The position numbers were made by a program, and so were the translations under genes. Shown here in pieces: positions 1-5,992 of a stretch of DNA of 14,619 nt (positions are counted from its first letter, which is position 1; every line of letters begins with the position of its first letter). The notes beneath the pieces are model-generated. The model ran no database searches. It was not told where the DNA came from and saw only the letters and a list, made by a program, of their open reading frames with translations. The DNA comes from CAYSIX01 sp964431205 (lineage in GTDB: Bacteria; Planctomycetota; Phycisphaerae; Phycisphaerales; Phycisphaeraceae), in contig CAYSIX010000093.1 of NCBI GenBank assembly GCA_964431205.1, positions 1 to 14,619 on the forward strand, in the 5' to 3' direction.

Positions 1-2
1 GC

Positions 3-893
3 ATGGAGACGCTGCTGGCGAACCTCATCGAGCCGGGCGACGACGTGCTGGCGGGGGTCAACGGCGTGTTTGGCGGGCGCATCGCCGACACGGCCGAGCG
101 CTGCGGGGCGACCGTGCACCGCATCGAGCGGCCGTGGGGCGAGGTCTTCGAGGCGGACGAGGTGATCGACGCGGCCAAGCGAGTGCGGCCGCGACTCGTC
201 TGTCTCGTTCACGCCGAGACGTCGACCGGGGCGCATCAGCCCGTCGAGGGGCTGGGTGACGCCCTTCACGAGCTGGACGCGTTGCTGCTGCTGGACTGCG
301 TGACGAGCCTGGCCGGCGCGCCGGTGAAGATCGACGAGTGGGCGGTGGACGCGGCGTACAGCGGGACGCAGAAGTGTCTCTCGTGCCCGCCGGGGCTGAG
401 CCCGGTGACGCTGTCGCCCCGCGCGGTCGAGCGGCTCGAGTCGCGAAGACGCAAGGTCCAGAGCTGGTACCTCGACCTGACCATGGTGCGTCAATACTGG
501 GGCGAGCAGCGGGTGTACCACCACACGGCCCCGGTGAACATGCTTTACGCGCTGGACGAAGCTTTGAACCTCGTGCTGGAGGAAGGGCTCGACGCCCGCT
601 TCGCCCGGCACCGGGCCATGCACGAGCGCCTGCGTGCGGGCTTGGCGGAGTTGGGCATCCGTTATGTGAGCCAGCCGGGCCACGGCCTGCCGATGCTCAA
701 CGCCGTCGCCGTGCCCGACGGCGTGGACGAGGCGGCGGTCCGCCGGCGGCTGCTGGAGGAGTACGGCATCGAGATCGGCGCGGGGCTGGGGGCGTTCAAG
801 GGCAAGGCCTGGCGCATCGGGCTGATGGGCCACGCCGCGACGCCGCGCAACGTCACGCTCCTTTTGGCGGCCCTGCGTGAGCTGCTGCCCTGA
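3..893 (+). CDS. Alanine-glyoxylate / serine-pyruvate-type aminotransferase (class V, PLP), 5' end missing
   Basis: This is a fold-type I, PLP-dependent class V aminotransferase of the AGXT/serine-pyruvate type. Such enzymes usually move an amino group from alanine or serine to glyoxylate. About 296 residues are visible against a usual 370-390, and the frame is open at the left edge, so the ATG at base 3 is internal: it falls in the 'GxxxMETLLANLIEPGD' stretch that follows the N-terminal arm. Seen in the visible part: HAETSTG (70-76), Asp98 in LLLDCVTS as the pyridine-nitrogen contact, Lys124 in SGTQKCL as the Schiff-base lysine, the family's YHHTAPVNMLYAL block (172-184), and Arg271 in RIGLMG as the likely substrate-carboxylate contact. 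folP follows after 35 bases on the same strand, so co-transcription is possible. Family assignment is strong; the exact amino donor and acceptor are inferred. Confidence 0.9.
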   Translation: METLLANLIEPGDDVLAGVNGVFGGRIADTAERCGATVHRIERPWGEVFEADEVIDAAKRVRPRLVCLVHAETSTGAHQPVEGLGDALHELDALLLLDCVTSLAGAPVKIDEWAVDAAYSGTQKCLSCPPGLSPVTLSPRAVERLESRRRKVQSWYLDLTMVRQYWGEQRVYHHTAPVNMLYALDEALNLVLEEGLDARFARHRAMHERLRAGLAELGIRYVSQPGHGLPMLNAVAVPDGVDEAAVRRRLLEEYGIEIGAGLGAFKGKAWRIGLMGHAATPRNVTLLLAALRELLP

Positions 894-928
894 ACCGGTC
901 AGCCCCGTCCGCACGTTAGACTTCGCTC

Positions 929-1795
929 GTGAGACTGACCTTCCCCGATCGTGATCCGCTGGAACTGGATCGGCCGCGGATTGTCGGCGTGCTCAACGTC
1001 ACGCCGGACAGCTTCTCCGATGGCGGACTTTACAGCGACGTGGAGGCGGCCGTCGCCCACGGTTTGGCCATGGCCGACGAGGGGGCCGACGTGATCGACG
1101 TCGGCGGGGAGTCCACACGTCCCGGGGCGGCTCGGGTCGACGCGGCGGAGCAGCGACGCCGCGTGATCGGCGTCATCAGTCGCCTTCGAGCCGCGCTCGA
1201 CCGCGACCATCCCGACGTGCTGATCAGCATCGACACGACGCGGAGCGCCGTCGCCGAGGCCGCCCTCGACGCCGGCGCGTCGATCCTCAACGACGTCTCG
1301 GCCGGTCGAGACGATCCCGGGATGCTCGATCTGGCCGCCGCCCGCCGCGCGCCGATCGTCCTGATGCACATGCTCGGCTCGCCGGCGACGATGCAGGACG
1401 ACCCGCGCTACGACGACGTGGTGACCGAGGTCTGCTCTTTTCTGGTCGAACGGGCCGGGGCGGCGGAGCGGGCCGGCGTGCCGCGCGAGCAGGTCGTGGT
1501 CGATCCGGGCATCGGTTTCGGCAAGACGGGGCCGCACAACCTGGCGCTGCTCGCGGCGTTGGACCGTCTGGTCGAGCTGGGCCATCCGGTGCTGCTGGGC
1601 ACGAGCCGTAAGCGGTTCATCGCGGCGATCGCGGCGGCGTCGGTCGTGCGGCCGCCCGATCGCGTGGGCGGCACGTGCGCGACCACCGCCCTAGGCGTTG
1701 CCGCCGGCGTGCACCTGTTCCGTGTGCACGACGTGGCGGCGAACCGCCAGGCGGCGGACGTCGCCTTCGCCGTTCGCGCCGCCAAGTCGGGGTGA
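929..1795 (+). CDS. folP: Dihydropteroate synthase
   Basis: It condenses p-aminobenzoate with 6-hydroxymethyl-7,8-dihydropterin pyrophosphate in folate synthesis and is the target of sulfonamides. The 288-residue protein has the usual single-domain TIM-barrel length. Every family motif is present in order: NVTPDSFSDGG (23-33), GGESTRPGA (59-67), SIDTT with Asp102, NDVSAG (121-126), MHMLGSPATMQ (146-156), VDPGIGFGKT (191-200), GTSRKRF (224-230) and FRVHDVA (264-270). The start is a GTG with no convincing Shine-Dalgarno sequence; it places the first barrel strand (RIVGVLNVTP) at the usual distance from the N-terminus. The aminotransferase ends 35 bases upstream. No other folate gene is adjacent, and a non-coding stretch of about 410 bases follows. 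The enzyme looks complete and active. Confidence 0.97.
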   Translation: MRLTFPDRDPLELDRPRIVGVLNVTPDSFSDGGLYSDVEAAVAHGLAMADEGADVIDVGGESTRPGAARVDAAEQRRRVIGVISRLRAALDRDHPDVLISIDTTRSAVAEAALDAGASILNDVSAGRDDPGMLDLAAARRAPIVLMHMLGSPATMQDDPRYDDVVTEVCSFLVERAGAAERAGVPREQVVVDPGIGFGKTGPHNLALLAALDRLVELGHPVLLGTSRKRFIAAIAAASVVRPPDRVGGTCATTALGVAAGVHLFRVHDVAANRQAADVAFAVRAAKSG

Positions 1796-2207
1796 TCGCC
1801 GATCACGCCCTGATAAACGGCGTTCACGTCGAGTCCCGCCGGTCGGGATCGGCGGAACCGAGCTCACCCGACCGGATGCACAGCCGACGCCCGGCGCGGC
1901 AAACCCTCGGCACTCGCGGTGCGGAATCCGCGGATCCTCCCTGAGTGCGCAGCACTGATCATGGTTCCCTTACCGGACGCGCCGCCGCGGAGAATGACTC
2001 CAAGATGTTGTCAGTCGGTTTGTTATGGAGTTGTGCCGGTCGCTGAAGATTCCTTCAAGCCGGCGCGACGGCTTTGGCGATAAAATCAATGGTACGAGTG
2101 GTGATGCGGCCCAAGAGGCTTGGAACGGCTCGCACGGTCGAGCCGCCTGACCGGCCGACCACACGAACCACGTCCGCCTGCCCGGCGACCCCGGAGTTTG
2201 ACCGACC
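1796..2207. other. Non-coding stretch between folP and flgM with small inverted repeats
   Basis: I see no gene here: the short open frames lack start signals and family features. Several small inverted repeats can be seen. TCCCG/CGGGA (1834-1848) lies shortly after folP but has no T tract. GCACTC/GAGTGC (1910-1948) encloses a GCGG-AAT-CCGC hairpin. TGAAG-ATTC-CTTCA lies at 2044-2057, and AAGCCG-GCGCGA-CGGCTT at 2057-2074. The part from about 2000 to 2090 is more AT-rich than its surroundings and is the likely site of the flgM promoter. The folP transcript may end in the first half, but no classic intrinsic terminator is visible. Confidence 0.5.
2054..2086 (+). promoter_or_regulatory. Candidate flgM promoter region with -10-like element
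   Basis: GGCGATAAAAT (2076-2086) contains TAAAAT, five of six matches to a sigma-70 -10 box. It also contains GGCGATAA, close to the sigma-28 (FliA) -10 consensus GCCGATAA. A TCAAG at 2055-2059 resembles the start of the sigma-28 -35 (TAAAG), but the spacing is about two bases too long, and no good sigma-70 -35 is present. A hairpin with a six-base-pair stem, AAGCCG/CGGCTT (2057-2074), sits directly over the would-be spacer. The leader to the flgM ATG would be about 115 bases. Position and composition suggest a promoter; which sigma factor reads it is undecided. Confidence 0.28.
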
Positions 2208-2483
2208 ATGAGTGACATCGCCCCCATCGCCCATTCCAACGCGCCTGCCCACACCAGTGGCACACGCGTTGAACGCCCCGAGACCCCGCCCGATCGGCCC
2301 GGGCGCGGCCGCGACCGCGTCGAGCTGTCCGAAACCGCTCAACTGCTCAGCCAGCTCCGCGCCCTGCCCGACGTCCGACAGGGCCTGGTCGCCCGCGTCC
2401 GTGCCGAGATCGAGGCCGGCACCTACGAAACACCCGAGAAGCTCGACGCCGCCGTCCACGCCCTCGCCGAAGACCTCCTCTGA
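2208..2483 (+). CDS. flgM: FlgM-type anti-sigma-28 factor
   Basis: FlgM proteins bind the flagellar sigma factor FliA (sigma-28) in the cytoplasm and are exported when the hook is finished, which releases the sigma factor. This 91-residue protein has the family layout. There is a disordered Pro/Arg-rich N-terminal half (1-36), then the sigma-binding C-terminal helices starting RVELSETAQLLSQL (37-50), followed by VRAEIEAGTYETPEKLD (64-80) and a helical end. The 'V-x-x-I-x-x-G-x-Y' turn is typical of the family. The ATG at 2208 is preceded by GGAG at 2192-2195, a rather long spacing. The gene stands alone, with folP upstream, convergent unrelated genes downstream and no flagellar gene in the window. 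It is closed by the terminator at 2512, so it is probably monocistronic. FlgM assignment is good; the partner sigma factor is inferred. Confidence 0.85.
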   Translation: MSDIAPIAHSNAPAHTSGTRVERPETPPDRPGRGRDRVELSETAQLLSQLRALPDVRQGLVARVRAEIEAGTYETPEKLDAAVHALAEDLL

Positions 2484-2511
2484 CTCGCCTCCGTGAACCA
2501 CCCCAACCCCC

Positions 2512-2555
2512 AGCCGCCGCGGCCTCCCCGGTCGCGGCGGCTTTCCTTCCCTTAC
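2512..2555 (+). terminator. Intrinsic terminator of flgM
   Basis: A perfect 10-base-pair stem, AGCCGCCGCG (2512-2521) with CGCGGCGGCT (2533-2542), encloses an 11-base loop and runs straight into a pyrimidine tract rich in T (TTTCCTTCCCTT). It lies 28 bases after the flgM stop. On the opposite strand the hairpin is followed by a G-rich run, not T, so it should work for flgM and not for the convergent lipoprotein gene. Confidence 0.8.
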
Positions 2556-2605
2556 CCGACCACCACCAGTGGCGTCCCCGATGGGCCTGAAACGCGAACG
2601 ACGCC

Positions 2606-3157
2606 TCACCGATCGAACACGTGCATCGAGTAAGGGTTCGACCAGTCCGACCGCATCGTGCCGTCCGGACCCTCGTACTCGTGCAGGTACTGAATTCCCG
2701 GGTTGATCCGCAGGTGCACCCCGTCGCCCCGCTCGACACGCTCGATCCGACACCGCCTCAGCGACGCCTCCGCCGGGCTGCTCGACTTCGCCAGCCCGTC
2801 CGCGTCGAACCGTGACCCGTCGCACGGGCACTTGTACTGGCCCGACATGTCGTCGTAACGCGTGAAGCAGTCGCATCGCGGATAGGTGCACTTGGCGTAC
2901 AACGCCACGAGCATGCCGCCGTATGACCGCAGGTACACCTTGTGATCGCCGTAGAAATCGTCGTACACCCCCGGCTTGCGGTACTTCTCCGGCGAGTCGA
3001 CGTAGAACGGCGGCAGGCCCTCGACCGATCGCGAGGCGCCGATCCGGCCGAGAAACTGAAACGACGTCTCGTCGTCGTCGCAGCCGGGGACCACGAAGAG
3101 CCCGATCAGCAGCGTCACCCACGCGAGCCGACCGACACGACCGCGCGTGCGCGTCAC
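2606..3157 (-). CDS. Lipoprotein with a Rieske-like domain lacking both ligand histidines
   Basis: With the GTG at 3157 the product has 183 residues: a short basic N-terminus, a hydrophobic segment (11-24), then VVPGC with Cys26 as the probable lipidation site, followed by Asp-Asp-Asp. The mature part resembles a Rieske 2Fe-2S domain. Instead of C-T-H-x-x-C and C-P-C-H-G-S-x-F it reads C90-T-Y92-P-R-C95-D-C97 and C110-P-C112-D113-G-S-R-F. Both cluster-binding histidines are therefore replaced, by Tyr and Asp, while all four usual cysteines and the GSRF turn remain, with Cys97 extra. It cannot hold a normal Rieske cluster; it may be disulfide-stabilised or bind another metal. A longer frame opens at 3307 but would overlap the deaminase gene, and it lacks a signal peptide at its N-terminus, so 3157 is preferred. 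The deaminase gene ends 91 bases upstream on the same strand. Electron transfer cannot be assumed. Confidence 0.75.
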   Translation of the reverse strand: MTRTRGRVGRLAWVTLLIGLFVVPGCDDDETSFQFLGRIGASRSVEGLPPFYVDSPEKYRKPGVYDDFYGDHKVYLRSYGGMLVALYAKCTYPRCDCFTRYDDMSGQYKCPCDGSRFDADGLAKSSSPAEASLRRCRIERVERGDGVHLRINPGIQYLHEYEGPDGTMRSDWSNPYSMHVFDR

Positions 3158-3248
3158 GGGGTCATGCGATCGTGATGGGCCGGCGGGTGGCACACGGCTG
3201 TTATCGGCCCGATCGCGCCTCGGCTTTGAGCGGACGCCGCCCGGCCGC

Positions 3249-3716
3249 TCAGTACGCCCGCCCGCCGCGCTGCCGCCACCGCGCGTACAGCTCCAGCGCC
3301 TCGTCACGCAGGAAGTCGCCGGTCACCTCGATCGGCGAGCCGCTGACGCGCTTCATTGTCTCGTTGGGGATCTGCAGCTCGTTGAAGCCGGCGGCCCGGG
3401 CGTCGCTGACGCGCGCGGCAAACACGATCCGACCGCACCTTGCCCAGTGGATCGCCGCGAAACACATCGGACACGGCTCGGTCGTCGCGTACATCACCGC
3501 CCCCGGTAGGGCCACGTCGCGCAGCTCGGCGCACGCCCGGCGGATCGCCTGCACCTCCGCGTGGGCGCTGGGGTCGTGGTCGAGCCAGACCGTGTTGTGC
3601 GCCGTGGCCAGCACGTCGCCGTCCCGCACGATGCACGCCCCGAAGGGCGACTGGCCCTTGTCGATCCCGGCGCGGCAGGCGTCGAACGCCAGACGCATGT
3701 AGTGGGCGTCATCCAT
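3249..3716 (-). CDS. Guanine-deaminase-like nucleoside/nucleobase deaminase
   Basis: This 155-residue protein is a zinc-dependent cytidine-deaminase-fold enzyme. The zinc site is H52-A-E54 and P-C82-P-M-C85, with Glu54 as proton shuttle. The family's N-terminal PFGACIVRDG (24-33) and the TEPCPMCFAAIHWARCGRIVF block are intact. The downstream SDARAAGFNELQIP (around 103-116) resembles the segment that follows the zinc site in Bacillus GuaD (TDAAxAGF), which favours guanine deamination to xanthine over tRNA adenosine deamination (TadA). The ATG at 3716 gives the usual family length; the frame extends further upstream but has no family features there. It is followed after 91 bases by the lipoprotein gene. 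Enzyme class is firm, substrate is inferred; a TadA or general CMP/dCMP-type role is the alternative. Confidence 0.88.
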   Translation of the reverse strand: MDDAHYMRLAFDACRAGIDKGQSPFGACIVRDGDVLATAHNTVWLDHDPSAHAEVQAIRRACAELRDVALPGAVMYATTEPCPMCFAAIHWARCGRIVFAARVSDARAAGFNELQIPNETMKRVSGSPIEVTGDFLRDEALELYARWRQRGGRAY

Positions 3717-3755
3717 GGCAAAGAGTCTAGCCGGATTGAAAACGGGTGATGTGAT

Positions 3756-3797
3756 GGCGTGGTCGCGTGGGCGTGGTCGTCCGGGCGTGGTCGCTTC
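3756..3797. repeat. Three tandem copies of a 14-bp unit (GGCGTGGTCG core)
   Basis: The ten-base core GGCGTGGTCG occurs at 3756-3765, 3770-3779 and 3784-3793, exactly 14 bases apart; the remaining four bases of each unit differ (CGTG, TCCG, CTTC). The array fills much of the 109-base gap between the deaminase gene and the zinc-ribbon membrane protein gene. Its third copy forms the left arm of the hairpin at 3786-3807. Confidence 0.8.
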
Positions 3798-3807
3798 AGC
3801 GACCACG
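3786..3807. other. Perfect inverted repeat / hairpin
   Basis: CGTGGTCGCT (3786-3795) and AGCGACCACG (3798-3807) are perfect reverse complements, giving a nine-base-pair stem with a TTCA loop. It lies just downstream (minus strand) of the zinc-ribbon membrane protein gene. No T tract follows on either strand, so it is not a classic intrinsic terminator; it could protect the 3' end, bind a protein, or terminate weakly. Confidence 0.55.
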
Positions 3808-3825
3808 TGTAACGCGTCCCGCCTT

Positions 3826-4437
3826 CTATCTGGAATCAACAATCCTTCCCCCACACTCCGGACAGACCTCACCCGTCGTCGCGCGCAGGTCGTAGTCACA
3901 GCTCGGACACCGTACGTACCGCCCATCCACCACCGCCGGCGTCCGCTTGCCCCCGCGAATCCGATACGCCAGCCACCACCCGAGAAACGCAAGCACCGCG
4001 CCGATCAGCGTGTTGACGCGGATATATGGACTCCACAGAGCAGCGTATCGCAGCGTCGGATCAGAGTGATGCGAATACATCCAGATCCAGTATGCTTCAT
4101 ACAAAAAATCAATAGCGGGATAGGCGGCACAGACCGTCCAGGCAATGACGTGACCGATTCGTGGCTTCAATAATCCGAGCACGGTCGTGCTAAGAACCAG
4201 AACAAACCAAGTGTGGAACAGGAGCGCCGCAAACGTCAGAAAATGCTGCCCCGCTTCGGGCAGCCAAGGCGGATAGACCTCACGAACGATGGCGTGCCAG
4301 CCAAAAGGCAAGATCCAAAGGATTGGTTGCCACACCACGCAAATCCACACCCACGCGACGCCGACGAGTACGGCGACGAGCACGCGCTTGCGCGAGAGTT
4401 GATCTTGCGACGTTCGATGGTCGCGTCGCGGGAACAT
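3826..4437 (-). CDS. Membrane protein with four predicted helices and a C-terminal zinc ribbon
   Basis: I do not recognise a named family for the whole 203-residue protein. It has about four hydrophobic segments, near residues 19-46, 66-90, 96-120 and 140-160, then a basic linker. The C-terminal zinc ribbon has Cys177-P-S-Cys180 and Cys192-P-E-Cys195, separated by DYDLRATTGEV. The CPxCxYDLR signature is one I associate with many unrelated planctomycete membrane proteins. The ATG at 4437 shares its A with the TGA stop of parA (TGATG), which decides the start and implies translational coupling; no Shine-Dalgarno sequence is needed or seen. Base composition is visibly less GC-rich than in its neighbours, as expected for hydrophobic codons but possibly also a sign of separate origin. 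Function is unknown; tight coupling to ParA hints at a membrane partner or localisation role, which is only inference. Confidence 0.8.
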   Translation of the reverse strand: MFPRRDHRTSQDQLSRKRVLVAVLVGVAWVWICVVWQPILWILPFGWHAIVREVYPPWLPEAGQHFLTFAALLFHTWFVLVLSTTVLGLLKPRIGHVIAWTVCAAYPAIDFLYEAYWIWMYSHHSDPTLRYAALWSPYIRVNTLIGAVLAFLGWWLAYRIRGGKRTPAVVDGRYVRCPSCDYDLRATTGEVCPECGGRIVDSR

Positions 4438-5399
4438 CACACCGGAACGGCCTGCTTTGCCACGGATTCGGCCAGCTTCGCGTAGTCCTGGGCGCCGTGG
4501 CAGTCGGGCGCGTAGTCGAAGATGCTCTTGCCGAAGCTGGGGCTCTCGGCGAGCTTGATGTTGCGGCGGATCGGCGGCTGGTACACCACCGCGTCCCGCC
4601 AGGGCACGTCCTGCTCGCGGGCGCCCTCGAGAAACCCATTGAGGTCGTTGAGCACTTCGTTCGCCAGGATCGTCTGGCCCTCGTGCATGCACAGCACGAT
4701 GCCCGAAACGCGAAGCGACGGGTTGATCGCCCGACGGACCATCGTCACCGTCTCGAACAGCTTGCTCAGACCTTGGAGGGCCAGGAAGTGCGCCTGCATC
4801 GGGACGATCACCTCGCGGGCCATGGCCAGGGCGTTGATCGTCAGCAGGCCGAGGCTCGGCGGGCAGTCGATCAGGACGTAGTCGAACAGTCGCGTGACCT
4901 GATCGCAGGCCGATCGCAGCGCGGTCTGGGCGGCGCCGGTGACGATGCGGTCCTGCAGCTCGGCCTCGACGCCGGCGAGGTTCACGTGCGCGGGCATGAC
5001 GGCGAGGCGTTTGTCGATCTGGTGGACGATCTGGGCGGCGGAGACGTCGTCGTCGGTCAGCAGCTCGTACACGGTCAGGTCGAGCGCATCGGGGTCGAGG
5101 CCGAAGCAGAGCGAGAGGTGGGCCTGGGGGTCGAGGTCGACGAGCAGGACGCGTTGCTTGCGGCGGGCGAGCGCGGCGCCGAGGTTGGCGGTGGTGGTGG
5201 TCTTGCCGACGCCGCCCTTCTGGTTCATCAGGGCGATGATGCGGGGCGGGCGGGGCGTATCGCGTTGATGATCGTCGCGCGGCGGTGCCGGCGATGTCGC
5301 GGCGGTGCCGACGGTCGGTGCCTGGGTTTCGTCGCCGGGTGGCGTGGGCTTGGGGGCTGCGGCGTCCGGGCCGGTCGGCTCGGCGGCCGGGTCGATCAC
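4437..5399 (-). CDS. ParA/Soj-type ATPase
   Basis: ParA-family ATPases form ATP-bound dimers that position chromosomes, plasmids or protein complexes. From the GTG at 5399 the protein has 320 residues. A Pro/Ala-rich, probably disordered leader (1-51) is followed by the deviant Walker A KGGVGKTT (61-68), with signature Lys61 and catalytic-loop Lys66. Then come the switch I region DLDPQAH (88-94), Walker B LIDCPPSLGLL (176-186), and the typical C-terminal VIVPMQAHFLALQGL. Start choice: the frame runs on to an ATG at 5465 and a TTG at 5483. However, GTG 5399 has GGGAGG four bases before it, and the stretch above it holds a TATACT box and a rare ATA codon, which suggests leader sequence. The longer ATG form stays possible. 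No parB or parS is visible; the partner gene is the coupled zinc-ribbon membrane protein. The role may be cargo positioning, not chromosome segregation. Confidence 0.93.
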   Translation of the reverse strand: MIDPAAEPTGPDAAAPKPTPPGDETQAPTVGTAATSPAPPRDDHQRDTPRPPRIIALMNQKGGVGKTTTTANLGAALARRKQRVLLVDLDPQAHLSLCFGLDPDALDLTVYELLTDDDVSAAQIVHQIDKRLAVMPAHVNLAGVEAELQDRIVTGAAQTALRSACDQVTRLFDYVLIDCPPSLGLLTINALAMAREVIVPMQAHFLALQGLSKLFETVTMVRRAINPSLRVSGIVLCMHEGQTILANEVLNDLNGFLEGAREQDVPWRDAVVYQPPIRRNIKLAESPSFGKSIFDYAPDCHGAQDYAKLAESVAKQAVPV

Positions 5400-5403
5400 G
5401 ACG

Positions 5404-5442
5404 CCTCCCTGCGTGCGCTGCTCATCCACGCGAGCCAGTATA
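5404..5442 (-). promoter_or_regulatory. Candidate parA promoter -10 and ribosome binding site
   Basis: On the minus strand TATACT (5442 to 5437) is a five-of-six -10 box. It would start transcription near 5430, about 30 bases before the GTG at 5399, and GGGAGG (5409 to 5404) lies in between as a ribosome binding site. No good -35 box is visible. If this is the promoter, the ATG at 5465 cannot be the start used by this transcript. Confidence 0.35.
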
Positions 5443-5525
5443 ACCGCAACGGACGGTCGCGCCATCGGGTCGGGGCGTGGCAAGGGTGAGCGGTCTCGTG
5501 ATGGGGCGGTGCAAGCGCGGCGGGG

Positions 5526-5873
5526 TCAGAGGCTCTTGGCGGCTTCCTCGAGCGAGTCGTACACGCCGAAGAGGTTGTCGAGGTGGGTCATCCGCAGGAG
5601 GAACTCGACGTTGGGTTGGCATCGGACGAGGGCGATCTGGCCGTTGACGTTCTTGACCGCCTGGAGCAGGCTGATGAGTCGGCCGAGGCAGGCCGAATCG
5701 ACGAACTCGACGTTGTGCATGTCGAAGATGAAGTTGCGGGCCTTGTCCTGCTCGATCTTCTCGATGAGCTGGTCGACCAGCTCCTTCATGTGGGTGGCCG
5801 TGACCTCCGACTCGTGGGGTGTGACGGTGATGGCGCGGTCGGATTGCTCGATCTCAAAGACGTGTTGCTGCAT
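5526..5873 (-). CDS. STAS-domain anti-anti-sigma factor (SpoIIAA/RsbV-like)
   Basis: A single STAS domain of 115 residues, the size of SpoIIAA and RsbV. Such proteins bind an anti-sigma kinase when unphosphorylated and so free a sigma factor; phosphorylation of one serine switches them off. The switch motif reads FVDSACLGRL (57-66). Asp59-Ser60 match the D-S of the SpoIIAA/RsbV phospho-site, so Ser60 is the likely phosphorylated residue. The glycine usually found two positions later is Cys62. The start is ATG 5873, with only a weak purine stretch upstream. The gene lies 126 bases before parA on the same strand, with a possible separate parA promoter between them. No kinase (RsbW/SpoIIAB) or PP2C phosphatase gene is in the window, so the partner must be elsewhere. 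The STAS call is strong; the regulated sigma factor is unknown. Confidence 0.9.
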   Translation of the reverse strand: MQQHVFEIEQSDRAITVTPHESEVTATHMKELVDQLIEKIEQDKARNFIFDMHNVEFVDSACLGRLISLLQAVKNVNGQIALVRCQPNVEFLLRMTHLDNLFGVYDSLEEAAKSL

Positions 5874-5992
5874 AGTCCCGTTCCGAGCGAAGCGGACCGC
5901 CGAGCGTGGGGCAGGGCCCCGAGGGCCGGCGAGAGCCGACGGGTAGTGTAGCCGATGGCGGGCGCGCTTCCACCGCCAAGGCCCTGAGGCAT

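Noticed and set aside
3..5. ATG at the left edge as the real start of the aminotransferase
   Set aside because: The family has about 80 more residues before this point, and this Met lies within a conserved internal stretch, so the gene is cut by the window.
2055..3122. A 355-codon minus-strand frame spanning flgM, the terminator and the lipoprotein gene
   Set aside because: It crosses two better-supported genes in other frames and an intrinsic terminator, and shows no domain.
3756..3807. CRISPR array or intrinsic terminator
   Set aside because: Three 14-base units without spacers are not a CRISPR array, and no T tract follows the hairpin on either strand.
4323..5489. A 388-codon plus-strand open frame opposite parA
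   Set aside because: It is antisense to an intact ParA with all nucleotide-binding motifs; the product is a repetitive Gly/Val/Asp/Arg-rich sequence typical of GC-rich shadow frames.
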